Below, one piece after another: positions 8,264 through 17,455 of a DNA stretch of 64,000 bases; within the stretch, counting starts at the first letter, position 1, and each line of letters begins with the position of its first letter. The notes below the pieces were generated by a model. That model had not been told where the DNA came from. It worked only from the letters and a program-made list of their open reading frames with translations, and made no database searches. The position numbers and the translations under genes are program-made. Origin of the DNA: SHZI01 sp964371995 (GTDB lineage Bacteria > Pseudomonadota > Gammaproteobacteria > Steroidobacterales > GCA-2729495); contig CAYJPG010000001.1 in the NCBI GenBank assembly GCA_964371995.1, positions 1 through 64,000 on the forward strand, given 5' to 3'.

Positions 8264-8293
8264 AGTATCCATGCGGGCTTTGGCAGCCGTCAA
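8264..8293 (-). promoter_or_regulatory. Candidate sigma-70 promoter of the trp operon
   Basis: Minus strand TTGACG (8293-8288), an 18-base spacer, then GATACT (8269-8264). The -10 ends seven bases before the trpL ATG, so the transcript would be leaderless or nearly so. It sits between the transporter stop and trpL, the only free DNA available. No Trp-repressor-like palindrome was seen. Confidence 0.6.
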
Positions 8294-8315
8294 GGGTGGA
8301 CGACGGCTGTCTTCC

Positions 8316-10130
8316 CTACAGGCCATACCAGGCCGGCAGCAAGAAGCTGAAGGTCAGCCACATCAGGATCGTCAGCGGCACCCCCACCCGCACGAAGTCG
8401 GCAAACTTGTAGCCGCCGGCGCTCATGATCAGCAGGTTACCCTGATAACCGATCGGCGTGGCATAACTCATGTTGGCGGCAAAAATCGCCGCCACCACAA
8501 AGGGCTCAGCCGGCGCGCCGAGCTGCCCGGCCATGCTCATGGCGATGGGCACACCAATGACAGCCACCGTATTGTTGGTCACGACGTTCGTGGTCACGAT
8601 CAGCAGCAGCATCATGCCGCTCAGGATGACCGGCACCGGCATCCCGCCGAAGCCGGCCACGAAGAGCTGTGCGATGTAATCGATGCCACCGGTCACGGTC
8701 AGCGCATCGCCGAGCGACAGGCTGGCAGTAACCAGCAGGATCAGCGGCATGCTGAGCGCAGGACCGAGGTCACGCCAGCGCAAGCAGCGGGTCACCAGCA
8801 TCGCTGCCACACCGACCAGTGCTGACAGGGACATTGGCAGCAGACCGCCGGCAGCAACCAGCACGACCATCAGCAGAATCACAAGCGCCCAGGGTGCCCG
8901 GTCGGTATGCGGCAGATCGATGGTGCCGTCGAGCACGAGGATGGAGCCTCTGCTGCGCAGTTCGGTAATCGCATCGCGCGCACCCTGCACCAGCAGCACA
9001 TCGCCGGCCTGCAGGCGGATATTGCTCAGGTCCTCGCTGAGGTCTGCGCCCGACATCGAACGATGTATGGCCAGCGGCACCAGGTTGTAAAGCTTGCTGA
9101 AATGCGTTGCGTTCAGCGTCCGGTTATGCAGCGGCGAGCTGCGCGAAATCACCGCCTCCGCCAGCTGCTGCCCTTCTTCGTCGAGCGGCACGCTGTCACT
9201 CACCGGCCTGTCTATATCGCTGGCGTTGTACAGCGTGGCACCGAGCAGCCGCTCGTATTCCTTCAGGTTATCAGCCGTATCGCGCAAATACAGCCTGTCA
9301 CCCGCCTGCAGCTGCACGGATGCCTGCTTGACCGGCAGCAGGCCTTCGCCGCGGCTGATCCGGTCGATCCGCATGCGGTCTTCGGTGCGCTTGCGCGCCT
9401 CGGCGACGGTACGACCCACCGCAAAACCGCCGGCCCGGATATGCAACACGGCGTTGAACAATCGTGGCGAACTGTCGGACAACAGCGGCTTGCGCACCGG
9501 CAGCAGACGAGGGGCGATCAACCAGAGGTACAGGAGACCAACAAGTCCGCCGACAGCCGCCGGCACGAAGAAGTCAAACATGCCGATCGACAAACCAGCC
9601 TCGTTCGCGATACCGACAGCGAGAATATTCGTGCCAGAACCGATGGTGGTCGTCATGCCGCCTAGCAGGACCGCCATACCCATCGGCAGCAGCACATTCG
9701 ACGGCGCCTTGCCTGCGCGCAGCGAACAGGCCACCAGCACCGGAATCAGCATGACGATTTGCGGGGTATCGTTGATGAAGCCACTGGTTGCCCAGGCGGT
9801 GACCAGCGTGACGAAAAGGGCGAAACGCGGCCGCTGTATCCAGGTACGCGCGAGTACGGTGACAACCGGCTGCATGGCACCCGTGCGGTCGAGCCCCTGC
9901 CCCAGCACCATCAGCGCACAGACCGTAACCAGTCCCTCATGACCGAAGTTGGCGAAAATGTTCGCCGGTTTGAAATCGTGGTACGGAAAAATATAGAAGA
10001 GCAGGGCGAGCGTCAGCAGCACCCACAAACTGGTCGCTTCGGCGCGGATATGCTCGCGCGAGAAGAGATACAGCGCCGCACAGGTCAGGCCCATGACGAC
10101 AAAGGCATGCAGATCCGGCAGAGTTGGCAA
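8316..10130 (-). CDS. SLC13/DASS-type anion permease with two internal RCK_C domains
   Basis: Inner-membrane permease of 604 residues. Membrane helices fill residues 1 to about 210 and 410 to 604; between them lie two TrkA-C/RCK_C-like domains (about 216-300 and 323-394), a layout known in bacterial divalent-anion symporters. Hairpin-tip motifs (GGMTTTIGSGTN and TTNVVTNNTVAV) match the substrate and sodium sites of the DASS family. The substrate is unknown: dicarboxylate, sulfate or another anion. I chose TTG 10130, because AGGGGA lies seven bases upstream and the family-typical N-terminus (PTLPDLHAFVVMG) starts there; the frame is open to 10232. It is divergent from the PEPC-like gene and lies upstream of the trp operon on the same strand. 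Confidence 0.85.
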   Translation of the reverse strand: MPTLPDLHAFVVMGLTCAALYLFSREHIRAEATSLWVLLTLALLFYIFPYHDFKPANIFANFGHEGLVTVCALMVLGQGLDRTGAMQPVVTVLARTWIQRPRFALFVTLVTAWATSGFINDTPQIVMLIPVLVACSLRAGKAPSNVLLPMGMAVLLGGMTTTIGSGTNILAVGIANEAGLSIGMFDFFVPAAVGGLVGLLYLWLIAPRLLPVRKPLLSDSSPRLFNAVLHIRAGGFAVGRTVAEARKRTEDRMRIDRISRGEGLLPVKQASVQLQAGDRLYLRDTADNLKEYERLLGATLYNASDIDRPVSDSVPLDEEGQQLAEAVISRSSPLHNRTLNATHFSKLYNLVPLAIHRSMSGADLSEDLSNIRLQAGDVLLVQGARDAITELRSRGSILVLDGTIDLPHTDRAPWALVILLMVVLVAAGGLLPMSLSALVGVAAMLVTRCLRWRDLGPALSMPLILLVTASLSLGDALTVTGGIDYIAQLFVAGFGGMPVPVILSGMMLLLIVTTNVVTNNTVAVIGVPIAMSMAGQLGAPAEPFVVAAIFAANMSYATPIGYQGNLLIMSAGGYKFADFVRVGVPLTILMWLTFSFLLPAWYGL

Positions 10131-10305
10131 GGGCTGGTCCCCTGTTCTTGTATATCCCGCCTGATTCGCGGCCAGATCGTATAGCACGGGGTATCGCAGA
10201 CCGGCAATTCGTGCGGCGCATATGCACCGCACGCCCGGGAATAAGTGCCCGCATAGCGCTTTCCGAGGTCAGTATCTGCGAAAATGCGCAGCCGGACCGG
10301 CCGAC

Positions 10306-13071
10306 ATGGGCGCCCAAGTGACCTCTGAAATACCGCAGCCAGCCCCGACTGCTACCGAGAAGCGCGAGGATATCCTGTTCCTGGCCAAGGACGCCGGCCT
10401 GCGCCAGGATGTCCATGATCTTGGCGTAATCGTCGGCCAGCTCCTGGAGGAGCAGGGCGGCAGCGCTTTGCTGGCCCGCCTCGAACAGACGCGCCGGGCC
10501 GCAATCGATGCCCGCGAGGGGGATCCGGAAGCCGGGCAGCGGCTGGCCACTATGCTGGGCGCGCTGTCGCCAACCGAGGCAGAAACTTTCATCCACGCCT
10601 TCTCAACCTACTTCCAGGCCGTCAACAGTGCCGAACTGGTGCACCGGATACGGCGCCGGCGCGCCTATCTCCGCGAAGGCAAGCACCGCCAGCCGGGGGG
10701 CTTCGAAGACACACTCTTCGAATTGCGCGACATGGGCGTCACCCTGACCGAAATCGGCGCCGTCCTGGCTGATCTGAAATTTGAGCCGGTGCTCACCGCT
10801 CACCCGACCGAGCCGACCCGTCGCACCATCCTGCGCCGGCAGAAAGACATCGTACGGCGGCTCATCGACATGCAGAATCCGTCGCTGTCACCGCGCGAGA
10901 TCGCCGCTGATCTCGAAAACATCCGCAACGACATCACCGTCATCTGGCAGACCGATGAGCACCCGCCAGGCGTGCGCACCGTCGCCGACGAGCTTGAACA
11001 TGTGCTGTTTTTTCTCACCGAGACCATCTATCGCGTCATCCCGGTACTCTATGAAAACTTCGAGACAGCACTCGAAACCGTCTGGGGGTCGGAAGCGCTC
11101 TCGATCAGGCTGCCGGTAATGGTGCGGCTGGCCTCATGGATTGGCGGCGACATGGTCGGCCGCAATGAGATCACCGCCCGTACCATCCGCGAACTGATCG
11201 GCCGACAGCGCTCGCTGATACTCGACCTCTATCACCGCGAATGCCGGGAGCTGACTGAAAAACTCAGCCAGAGCCGAACCCGCATCGGCGTATCCGCCGA
11301 AATCGAAGAACGAATCCGCCTGTACTCGGGACACTTCCCGAATGCCCTGAGCATGACGCCGGTACGCCACCGGGAGATGCGCTACCGGGTCATGCTGCGC
11401 CTCATGATGGCGCGACTGCAGTCGACTTTTTCAGATGGACTTTTCCCCTACGACTCCTCTGAAGAACTTGCCGGCGACTTGCGCCTGATCATCGACAGCC
11501 TGACTCAACACGGCGGACAGCATGCCGGCCTGTTCGCCGTGCGTCGCCTGCTGCGGCGGGTAGAGACCTTCGGATTCCATTTCATGACGCTGGATATCCG
11601 TCTGGAAGCCAGCGTAAACCGCAGGATCATCGGCCGTTGCGTCGACGAAGCGGGCTGGCAGGAACAGACGGCTGAATACCGGACAGATCGGCTGCGCCAG
11701 GCGCTGGCTGAAAACGAGTCCCCGCTCGTTGAGTTCGATAACGAAGGCAAGCGCGCCATCGGGGTCTTCCAGGCTATCGCTTTCTGTCGGCGGCGCTTCG
11801 GCGAGAAGTCCATCGGCCCGTATATCGTCAGCATGGCAGAAGGCGTCGATGACGTGCTGTCGGTGCTGCTGCTGGCGCAATGGAGCGAGAACCTGAGGCG
11901 CAGCGATACAATCGCCCTCGATATCGCACCGGCCTTTGAGACCATCAGCGGCCTGGGCAATGTCGCCACGCTGATGAACCAGCTCTATGCGGAGCCTGGC
12001 TACCGCGAACATCTGGCCGCCCGCAGCCATCACCAGATCGTCATGCTCGGCGTATCTGACAGCAACGTGGATGCAGACCTAGTGTCAGCACGCTGGGCCT
12101 TGCTCAAGGCGCAGCGGGAACTGCTGACGGCCGCCGAAGCCAAGGACATCGAACTCACCATGTTCCATGGCCGCGGCGGCGCGCTCGGCGCCGGTGGCGG
12201 CAAGGCGCATGCCGATATCCTGAGCGCACCACCGGGTACGGTGCAGGGCGGCGTGCGCGCCATCGAGCAGGGTGAACTGGTGGCCAACAAGTACGGCGTG
12301 CGCGCCATCGCGCTGCGCACGCTGGACCAGGCGCTCGCCGCAGTCACCCGCAGCAAGCTCCGGCCAACCGAGCCGCGCGCCGGCGAGAAACCGGAATGGG
12401 AAGCCGTACTCGAGGTCATCGTTGCGGGAGCGCGAAGTCACTATCAGGCGCTGGTTCTGGAGTCGCCGGGCTTTTCGGATTACTACCGTCTGGCAACTCC
12501 GGCTGATGTCATCGAGCGCATGCGTCGCGGCAGCGGCCCTGAATCAGGCCTCTCCGATGGCTTGCTGGCTGCAGCCGGCACTGCACCCTGGGTTTTTGCC
12601 TGGACACAGAGCCGCAACATACTGCCCGGCTGGTACGGCTTTGGTTACGGCCTTGAGCGCGCGCTGGAACAGTTTGGCGAAGCACCCCTGCACGAGATGC
12701 TCGCCGGCTGGTATTTCTTCCGCACACTGGTATCGGATGTAGAAACGGCCCTGGCGAAGAGCGATCTCAGCATCGCGAGCCATTACTCGTCGCTCGGCGG
12801 CGATCTCCATGAGCGCTTCTTTCCGCGCATCCAGGCCGAATTCCTGCGCAGCACCGCGAATGTCCTGCGCGTCAAGCAGCAGCAGGTACTGCTGGAGAAG
12901 GACAATACGCTGCGCCGCTCGATACGGCTGCGAAACCCGTACGTTGACCCCATGAGCCTGCTGCAAATCGATTTACTGCGGCGCTGGCGACAGACCAACG
13001 ATGATGTGCTCTTCAACGCGCTGACGGCGAGCGTGAACGGCATCGCGCGGGGCCTGCAGGACTCCGGGTGA
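10306..13071 (+). CDS. Phosphoenolpyruvate carboxylase homologue lacking key catalytic residues
   Basis: The 921-residue protein has the length and overall fold signature of PEPC: LTAHPTEPTRRTI with His166, FHGRGG with His621/Arg623, WVFAWTQ and a C-terminal all-alpha region. But canonical active-site positions are changed. GGDRDGN reads GGDMVGRN (Arg to Met283). The SDSxKD lysine is Val588 (SDSNVDAD). The second arginine of GRGGxxGRGG is Ala629. EQGExIRxKYG reads EQGELVANKYG. GSRP reads GSGP (Arg to Gly744), and the usual C-terminal RNTG is QDSG. Ordinary PEPC chemistry therefore looks unlikely, although the gene is intact, long and well conserved in frame. ATG 10306 is preferred; GTG 10321 is possible. 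It shares a GTGA with the next gene, a hydroxypyruvate-reductase-like enzyme. Automated pipelines will call this ppc; I see a divergent paralogue of unknown activity. Confidence 0.8.
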   Translation: MGAQVTSEIPQPAPTATEKREDILFLAKDAGLRQDVHDLGVIVGQLLEEQGGSALLARLEQTRRAAIDAREGDPEAGQRLATMLGALSPTEAETFIHAFSTYFQAVNSAELVHRIRRRRAYLREGKHRQPGGFEDTLFELRDMGVTLTEIGAVLADLKFEPVLTAHPTEPTRRTILRRQKDIVRRLIDMQNPSLSPREIAADLENIRNDITVIWQTDEHPPGVRTVADELEHVLFFLTETIYRVIPVLYENFETALETVWGSEALSIRLPVMVRLASWIGGDMVGRNEITARTIRELIGRQRSLILDLYHRECRELTEKLSQSRTRIGVSAEIEERIRLYSGHFPNALSMTPVRHREMRYRVMLRLMMARLQSTFSDGLFPYDSSEELAGDLRLIIDSLTQHGGQHAGLFAVRRLLRRVETFGFHFMTLDIRLEASVNRRIIGRCVDEAGWQEQTAEYRTDRLRQALAENESPLVEFDNEGKRAIGVFQAIAFCRRRFGEKSIGPYIVSMAEGVDDVLSVLLLAQWSENLRRSDTIALDIAPAFETISGLGNVATLMNQLYAEPGYREHLAARSHHQIVMLGVSDSNVDADLVSARWALLKAQRELLTAAEAKDIELTMFHGRGGALGAGGGKAHADILSAPPGTVQGGVRAIEQGELVANKYGVRAIALRTLDQALAAVTRSKLRPTEPRAGEKPEWEAVLEVIVAGARSHYQALVLESPGFSDYYRLATPADVIERMRRGSGPESGLSDGLLAAAGTAPWVFAWTQSRNILPGWYGFGYGLERALEQFGEAPLHEMLAGWYFFRTLVSDVETALAKSDLSIASHYSSLGGDLHERFFPRIQAEFLRSTANVLRVKQQQVLLEKDNTLRRSIRLRNPYVDPMSLLQIDLLRRWRQTNDDVLFNALTASVNGIARGLQDSG

Positions 13072-14051
13072 AAGCCGTCTTTCCGGATTTCGACTCCCTC
13101 GGCCCGGCAGACCTGGACACGTCGGCGCTGCGAGCCGCGCTGCCGGAAATAAAACTGTATGCCAGTAGCAGGCCCGACGAAGTGTCCGCGAGGATCGCCG
13201 GCTGCGAAATCCTGATCGTCAACAAGGTCCATCTCGATCGCGAACTGCTGACCGCAAATCCCTCCCTGCGGCTGGTCTGTCTGGCCGCGACCGGCAGCGA
13301 CAATATCGATCTGAACGCGGCCCGGGAACTTGGCATCACGGTATGCAACATCCGCAACTACTGTACCGGGTCGGTCGTACAGCATGTGTTTGGCATGCTG
13401 CTCAGCCTGAATCTGCGCCTCGACGAATACCGGCAGCTGTTGGCAACGGGAGCCTGGCAGGGCAGCCGGCACTTCTGTCTGCTCGACTATCCGTCCCGGG
13501 AACTGGCCGGGTTGAGCTTCGGTATCATCGGCTATGGGCAGCTTGGGCGCGCCGTAGCCCGTGTGGCACAGGCCTTCGGCATGCGCGTTCTGGTCAGCCG
13601 GTCATTGCGGCCGGGTGCGGATCCTCGCGGCCAGACAGCCGACGACCCTCCGGCAGAGCGTATGGATTTATTCAGGTTGTTCGCGAGCAGCGATGTCCTT
13701 TCACTGCACTGTCCGCTGACGCCGGCCACCCGGCACCTGATCAACGCAGAAACACTGCAGTTGATGCGCGCAGATGCTGTGCTCATCAATACCGCGCGCG
13801 GCGCACTGATCGATGAACTCGCGCTGCTGGCTGCACTGCGCGACGGGCGCCTGGGTGCTGCGGGCATCGATGTACTGCCGGAGGAACCGCCGGCCAGCGG
13901 CAACCCGCTGCTCGATGCCCGGCTGCCGAATCTGCTCATGACACCGCACATCGCCTGGGCCGCGCGCGAAGCCAGGCAACGGGCGCTGGATGAAGTGGTG
14001 GCAAATATCCGTGCATTCCTGGCTGGCGAAACCCGTAACACGCTGGCCTGA
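13068..14051 (+). CDS. D-isomer-specific 2-hydroxyacid dehydrogenase (glycerate dehydrogenase/hydroxypyruvate reductase-like)
   Basis: NAD(P)-dependent oxidoreductase of 327 residues, probably reducing a 2-oxoacid such as hydroxypyruvate or glyoxylate. LAATGSDNIDL belongs to the substrate domain and GIIGYGQLGRAVA is the Rossmann dinucleotide motif. Catalytic Arg (INTARGALIDE), Glu (DVLPEEPP) and His (MTPHIAWAA) are all present. The start is GTG 13068, overlapping the PEPC-like stop as GTGA, so the two are translationally coupled and probably act together. Similarity to HprA-type glycerate dehydrogenases is the best guess; the exact substrate cannot be read from sequence. Confidence 0.85.
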   Translation: MKAVFPDFDSLGPADLDTSALRAALPEIKLYASSRPDEVSARIAGCEILIVNKVHLDRELLTANPSLRLVCLAATGSDNIDLNAARELGITVCNIRNYCTGSVVQHVFGMLLSLNLRLDEYRQLLATGAWQGSRHFCLLDYPSRELAGLSFGIIGYGQLGRAVARVAQAFGMRVLVSRSLRPGADPRGQTADDPPAERMDLFRLFASSDVLSLHCPLTPATRHLINAETLQLMRADAVLINTARGALIDELALLAALRDGRLGAAGIDVLPEEPPASGNPLLDARLPNLLMTPHIAWAAREARQRALDEVVANIRAFLAGETRNTLA

Positions 14052-14113
14052 ATTGACGGACTCCCGTCTGCCGATCAGGTAGGCTGCGACAAACCGCCAC
14101 CGGGATACCCGAG

Positions 14114-14815
14114 ATGCTGTCCGGCCTCTTTCTCTGCTATGCAGTCATTCACCTGATTATCTGGCTGTGGGGCTGGCGGCTCTGGTCGCAGACCGGTCGA
14201 CCACGCGTGCTGCTGATCGTACTGATCGCCTCGACGCTGCTTTTTTACGACAACCTTCGCATCGGTATCGGCCGATTCATCGGCCAGGGCGACCTGCTCT
14301 ACGCGCTGAGCGTGCCGGCCTTTGCCTGGCACTGGTCGCTGCTGCCGCTGCTGATTATCGCAGCCGGTGCGCTGGCCCGGCTGGCGGGGCTACGCTGGGC
14401 GCAAAGCCGGCTGGTGATGGGCGCTTTCTGTGTGGCGGCGGTGCTGCTCAGCGCGCTCGATATCCCGAGCATCTTCAGCATGCAGCTCTACCCGGCCTGT
14501 CTGGCCGACACGCTGCGCTATTCCACGCGCGTCAGTGCCGCCCAGCTCTGCGCCGGTTCAGACCTGATCATCAGCTCGGGGCCGGGACCGCTGGTAGCGA
14601 TCGTCACCAACATCGTGGTCCTCGCGGTCGGCATCGCGCTCTGGATACAACGCGGATGGCCGTGGCTGACCGTGGGCGCGGGCCTGATGTTCATTGCCGC
14701 AGGCGCCTTCGCCAGTTCGGACTGGTCAATGCCCATCGCCAACTTCGGCGAGATCTGCTTCACCTTCGGCTACATCATCAGCTGCGCACACTTCGCGCGA
14801 GAAAATCGCCTATAG
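14114..14815 (+). CDS. Polytopic membrane protein of unknown function
   Basis: The 233-residue protein is almost wholly hydrophobic with about seven predicted membrane helices (first at residues 3-20, last near 205-225). It has a few conserved-looking polar spots such as YDNLRIGIGRF after helix 2. No domain is recognised. It lies 62 bases after the dehydrogenase, so may be cotranscribed with it. The stop overlaps the convergent htpX stop by six bases. Confidence 0.7.
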   Translation: MLSGLFLCYAVIHLIIWLWGWRLWSQTGRPRVLLIVLIASTLLFYDNLRIGIGRFIGQGDLLYALSVPAFAWHWSLLPLLIIAAGALARLAGLRWAQSRLVMGAFCVAAVLLSALDIPSIFSMQLYPACLADTLRYSTRVSAAQLCAGSDLIISSGPGPLVAIVTNIVVLAVGIALWIQRGWPWLTVGAGLMFIAAGAFASSDWSMPIANFGEICFTFGYIISCAHFARENRL

Positions 14816-15688
14816 CGCAGCCGACTTCAGCGCAGCGATACGTTCCGGCAGCGGCGGATGGGTCATGAACAGCGCGCCAAAACGGGCCGCGCCACCGGAG
14901 ATGCCAAAGGCCTGCATGCCCTGAGGCAAGGAAGCAGGCGAACTCGCCTGCTGTAACCGCTCCAGAGCGGCAACCATGTTGCCGCGACCGGCGAGGTGGG
15001 CACCGCCTGCATCGGCGCGAAATTCGCGCTGACGCGAGAACCAGGCGACGATGATGCTGGCCAGCAGGCCCAGCACCAGCTGCGCAACGATGACCGTAAT
15101 GAAAAAGCCGGGGCCATTACCGCGCTCGCTGCGGAACAACACCCGATCGACGAAGCGTCCGATCAGCCGGGACAGGAAAATCACAAAAGTATTCACTACC
15201 CCCTGGATCAGGGTAAGCGTCACCATGTCACCATTGGCCACGTGCGAAATCTCGTGACCGAGCACGGCTTCGACTTCATTGCGCTGCATGCGCTGCAGGA
15301 GCCCGGTACTGACTGCGACGAGCGCCGCATCCCGGCGCGCGCCGGTGGCGAAGGCATTGGGCTGCGGAGAATCGAAGATCGCCACCTCAGGCATGCCGAT
15401 GCCGGCTTTCTGCGCAAGCTGACGAACCGTTGCTACCAACCAGGCTTCTTCGGCATTGCGCGGTTCTTCGATGACTCTTGCGCCCACGCTTCGCTTCGCG
15501 ATGAATTTCGACATCGCCAGCGAAATCAGCGATCCGCCAAAGCCCAGAATCGCCGCGAACACCAGCAGGGCGCCCGGATCCTGCCCCGAAGCCGCCATAT
15601 ACTGATCGATACCAAGCAGCCGCATCGACACGGTCAACACCAGCAGGATCGCCATATTGGTAGCCAGGAACAGGATGATGCGTTTCAC
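14810..15688 (-). CDS. htpX: Membrane zinc metalloprotease HtpX
   Basis: M48-family heat-shock-type protease that degrades misfolded inner-membrane proteins together with FtsH. 292 residues. The zinc motif HEISH is at residues 145-149, with a later REFRADAGGA segment supplying the third ligand. Two N-terminal helices (KRIILFLATNMAILLVLT and the next at about 40-60) and two more after the HEISH anchor it with the catalytic site facing the cytosol. I chose GTG 15688: the family sequence begins at KRIILFLATN and a GGAG lies eight bases upstream, although the frame extends to 15730. It is divergent from the acyltransferase gene. Confidence 0.95.
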   Translation of the reverse strand: MKRIILFLATNMAILLVLTVSMRLLGIDQYMAASGQDPGALLVFAAILGFGGSLISLAMSKFIAKRSVGARVIEEPRNAEEAWLVATVRQLAQKAGIGMPEVAIFDSPQPNAFATGARRDAALVAVSTGLLQRMQRNEVEAVLGHEISHVANGDMVTLTLIQGVVNTFVIFLSRLIGRFVDRVLFRSERGNGPGFFITVIVAQLVLGLLASIIVAWFSRQREFRADAGGAHLAGRGNMVAALERLQQASSPASLPQGMQAFGISGGAARFGALFMTHPPLPERIAALKSAAL

Positions 15689-15786
15689 GAAGGGTCTCCA
15701 CAGGGTACCGTCGCCATTGTATGGGCGCATCGGGCCTGACTTTCAAGAGCCACCAGGATGTGCGGCGACGTAGCAGAAACGGCAGC

Positions 15787-16722
15787 ATGAGCAAGCTATC
15801 CGGCGACACGATGCGGCCCCTCCCGGGGTTCTGGCAACCCCGTTACTGGCCGATCTGGCTGGCGCTTGCCGGCATGCGCCTGCTCGCCTTCTGTCCCTAC
15901 CGGATACAGCTTGCCGTGGGACGCAAGCTCGGCCGTCTCGCGGGTCTCGTACTCCGCAAGCGCCGGCACATTGCGGCGCTAAACCTGTCGCTGTGTTTTC
16001 CCGAGCTCGATACGGCTGAACGAAATTCGCTGTTGCATCGCCATTTCGAGTCGCTGGGCATGACGCTGATCGAACACGGGCTCGGCTGGTGGGCCAGCGC
16101 CGCGACGGTTGAGCGGCTGGTGGAAGTGCGTGGCGCAGAGCATTTGCGACAGGCCATGGCCGGGGGTCGCGGTGTGGTGCTGGTTGCCGGACACTTCGCC
16201 AGCCTGGAGATCACCGGGCGCGCCTTCAGCGCGATCTTTCCCTCCGTCGCCGCGCTCTACCGTAGCAGTCGCAATCCCTTTGTCGATGAAATACTCAAAC
16301 GCCTGCGGCATAGATCGGTGCCGCTGCTGATTCCAAAACAGAACATGCGCGGCATGGTGCGCGCACTGCGCCAGGGCATACCGGTCTGGTACGCGCCCGA
16401 CCAGAGTTATCGGGGCGAGATGAGTGCGCTGCTGCCCTTCTGTGGCGAACCGGCGATGACCAATACTGCGCTAAGCAACATCGTGCGCCTTGGCAAGGCC
16501 GCCGTGGTGCCCCTGGTGCCCCGCCGTCTGCCCGATGGGCAGGGCTATGTACTGGAGATTTTTCCGGCGCTGGATGACTTCCCGGGCGAGAGCGCCGAAG
16601 CGGACGCACTGCGGGTGAATGCCCTGATCGAAACGCAGATCCGCCAGATTCCGGAGCAGTATTACTGGATACACCGCCGCTTCAAGAACCGCCCGCCACC
16701 CTTGCCGGATCCCTACCGCTGA
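15787..16722 (+). CDS. Lipid A biosynthesis acyltransferase (LpxL/HtrB family)
   Basis: Adds a secondary acyl chain to Kdo2-lipid IVA at the inner membrane, using acyl-ACP. 311 residues. An N-terminal membrane anchor (about residues 18-40) precedes the catalytic HX4E motif, His136 to Glu141 in GHFASLE. LYRSSRNPFVDEIL and WYAPDQSYRGEMS are further family signatures. ATG 15787 is likely; the frame opens at 15721 and ATG 15811 is an alternative. It cannot be assigned to LpxL, LpxM or LpxP by sequence alone. The 3' end overlaps the Kdo kinase gene tail to tail by ten bases, and the neighbours are also LPS core genes. Confidence 0.88.
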   Translation: MSKLSGDTMRPLPGFWQPRYWPIWLALAGMRLLAFCPYRIQLAVGRKLGRLAGLVLRKRRHIAALNLSLCFPELDTAERNSLLHRHFESLGMTLIEHGLGWWASAATVERLVEVRGAEHLRQAMAGGRGVVLVAGHFASLEITGRAFSAIFPSVAALYRSSRNPFVDEILKRLRHRSVPLLIPKQNMRGMVRALRQGIPVWYAPDQSYRGEMSALLPFCGEPAMTNTALSNIVRLGKAAVVPLVPRRLPDGQGYVLEIFPALDDFPGESAEADALRVNALIETQIRQIPEQYYWIHRRFKNRPPPLPDPYR

Positions 16723-17450
16723 GTGCCAGACATCGCCGCGTCATACCCCTCGACCAGCCAACGCCATTCCTGAGCCGAAAATTGCAGACCGCCCGTGCTG
16801 TGCACGCTGATCTTCGTCAACGAGCGCTGCAGACGCGCCAGATTCGACTGCTGCCAGCTGCGCGCTGCCGGGCGAATGCGGCCACGGTCGAAATCCAGCA
16901 GGAATATCTGCTCAGCAGTATCGATCTGCACATTGTGGGCGTTGAGATCCGCATGCCAGACCCCGGCGTGATGAAAGCGCGCGACGCACTCGCCGACCCG
17001 GGCCCAGGTTTCTGCCGACACTCGGCCGCGCGCAAGCCGTGCGGCAAACGACTCGACATCCGGAAGACGCGTGGTGATCAGATCAGCCCGGTAAATGAGC
17101 CCTGAACGTCGGTAGCGTGCCGCGACCGGACGTGGCACCGGCAAACCCGCCTGTGTCAGACGGTCAAGCAGCAGCCATTCACGGAAGCACCGCGTCATTG
17201 ACTCACCCAGCCAGAAGAACTGATCGCTGATCAGCCGGCCGATGAGCCCGCCGCGGTAATAGTGGCGCAGCACACAGGGCTGGCCCGCACAATCGATGAC
17301 AAGCGTTGCACCGCGTCCGCCTGAAAAACCGGGTACGCGCGATGACTGCGCCCGTGATGCCGGTTCAAACAATGCCGGCTCTGCGTGGCTGAGAACAGCA
17401 TCATCGTATAGGATGACCTCCCCACCGTGTCGCGCGATTTTTCTGGACAC
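16713..17450 (-). CDS. kdkA: 3-deoxy-D-manno-octulosonic acid kinase
   Basis: Phosphorylates position 4 of the Kdo residue on lipid A precursor, using ATP; found where the inner core carries one phosphorylated Kdo. 245 residues of protein-kinase-like fold. FHHAGVWHADLNAHNV is the catalytic loop (HxDLNxxN), and IFLLDFDRGRI the metal-binding Asp motif. LRHYYRGGLIG near the N-terminus matches the KdkA/WaaP family. The GTG at 17450 starts only five bases from the start of the divergent glycosyltransferase, so neither gene has a separate upstream region and both ribosome sites lie in the other gene. No clear Shine-Dalgarno is seen. Confidence 0.88.
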   Translation of the reverse strand: MSRKIARHGGEVILYDDAVLSHAEPALFEPASRAQSSRVPGFSGGRGATLVIDCAGQPCVLRHYYRGGLIGRLISDQFFWLGESMTRCFREWLLLDRLTQAGLPVPRPVAARYRRSGLIYRADLITTRLPDVESFAARLARGRVSAETWARVGECVARFHHAGVWHADLNAHNVQIDTAEQIFLLDFDRGRIRPAARSWQQSNLARLQRSLTKISVHSTGGLQFSAQEWRWLVEGYDAAMSGTQR

Positions 17451-17455
17451 TGTTG

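Noticed and set aside
8284..8309. 8-bp hairpin (CAGCCGTC/GACGGCTG) after the SLC13 gene as a terminator
   Set aside because: No T run follows on the minus strand, and it overlaps the candidate trp promoter -35; pairing may be incidental.
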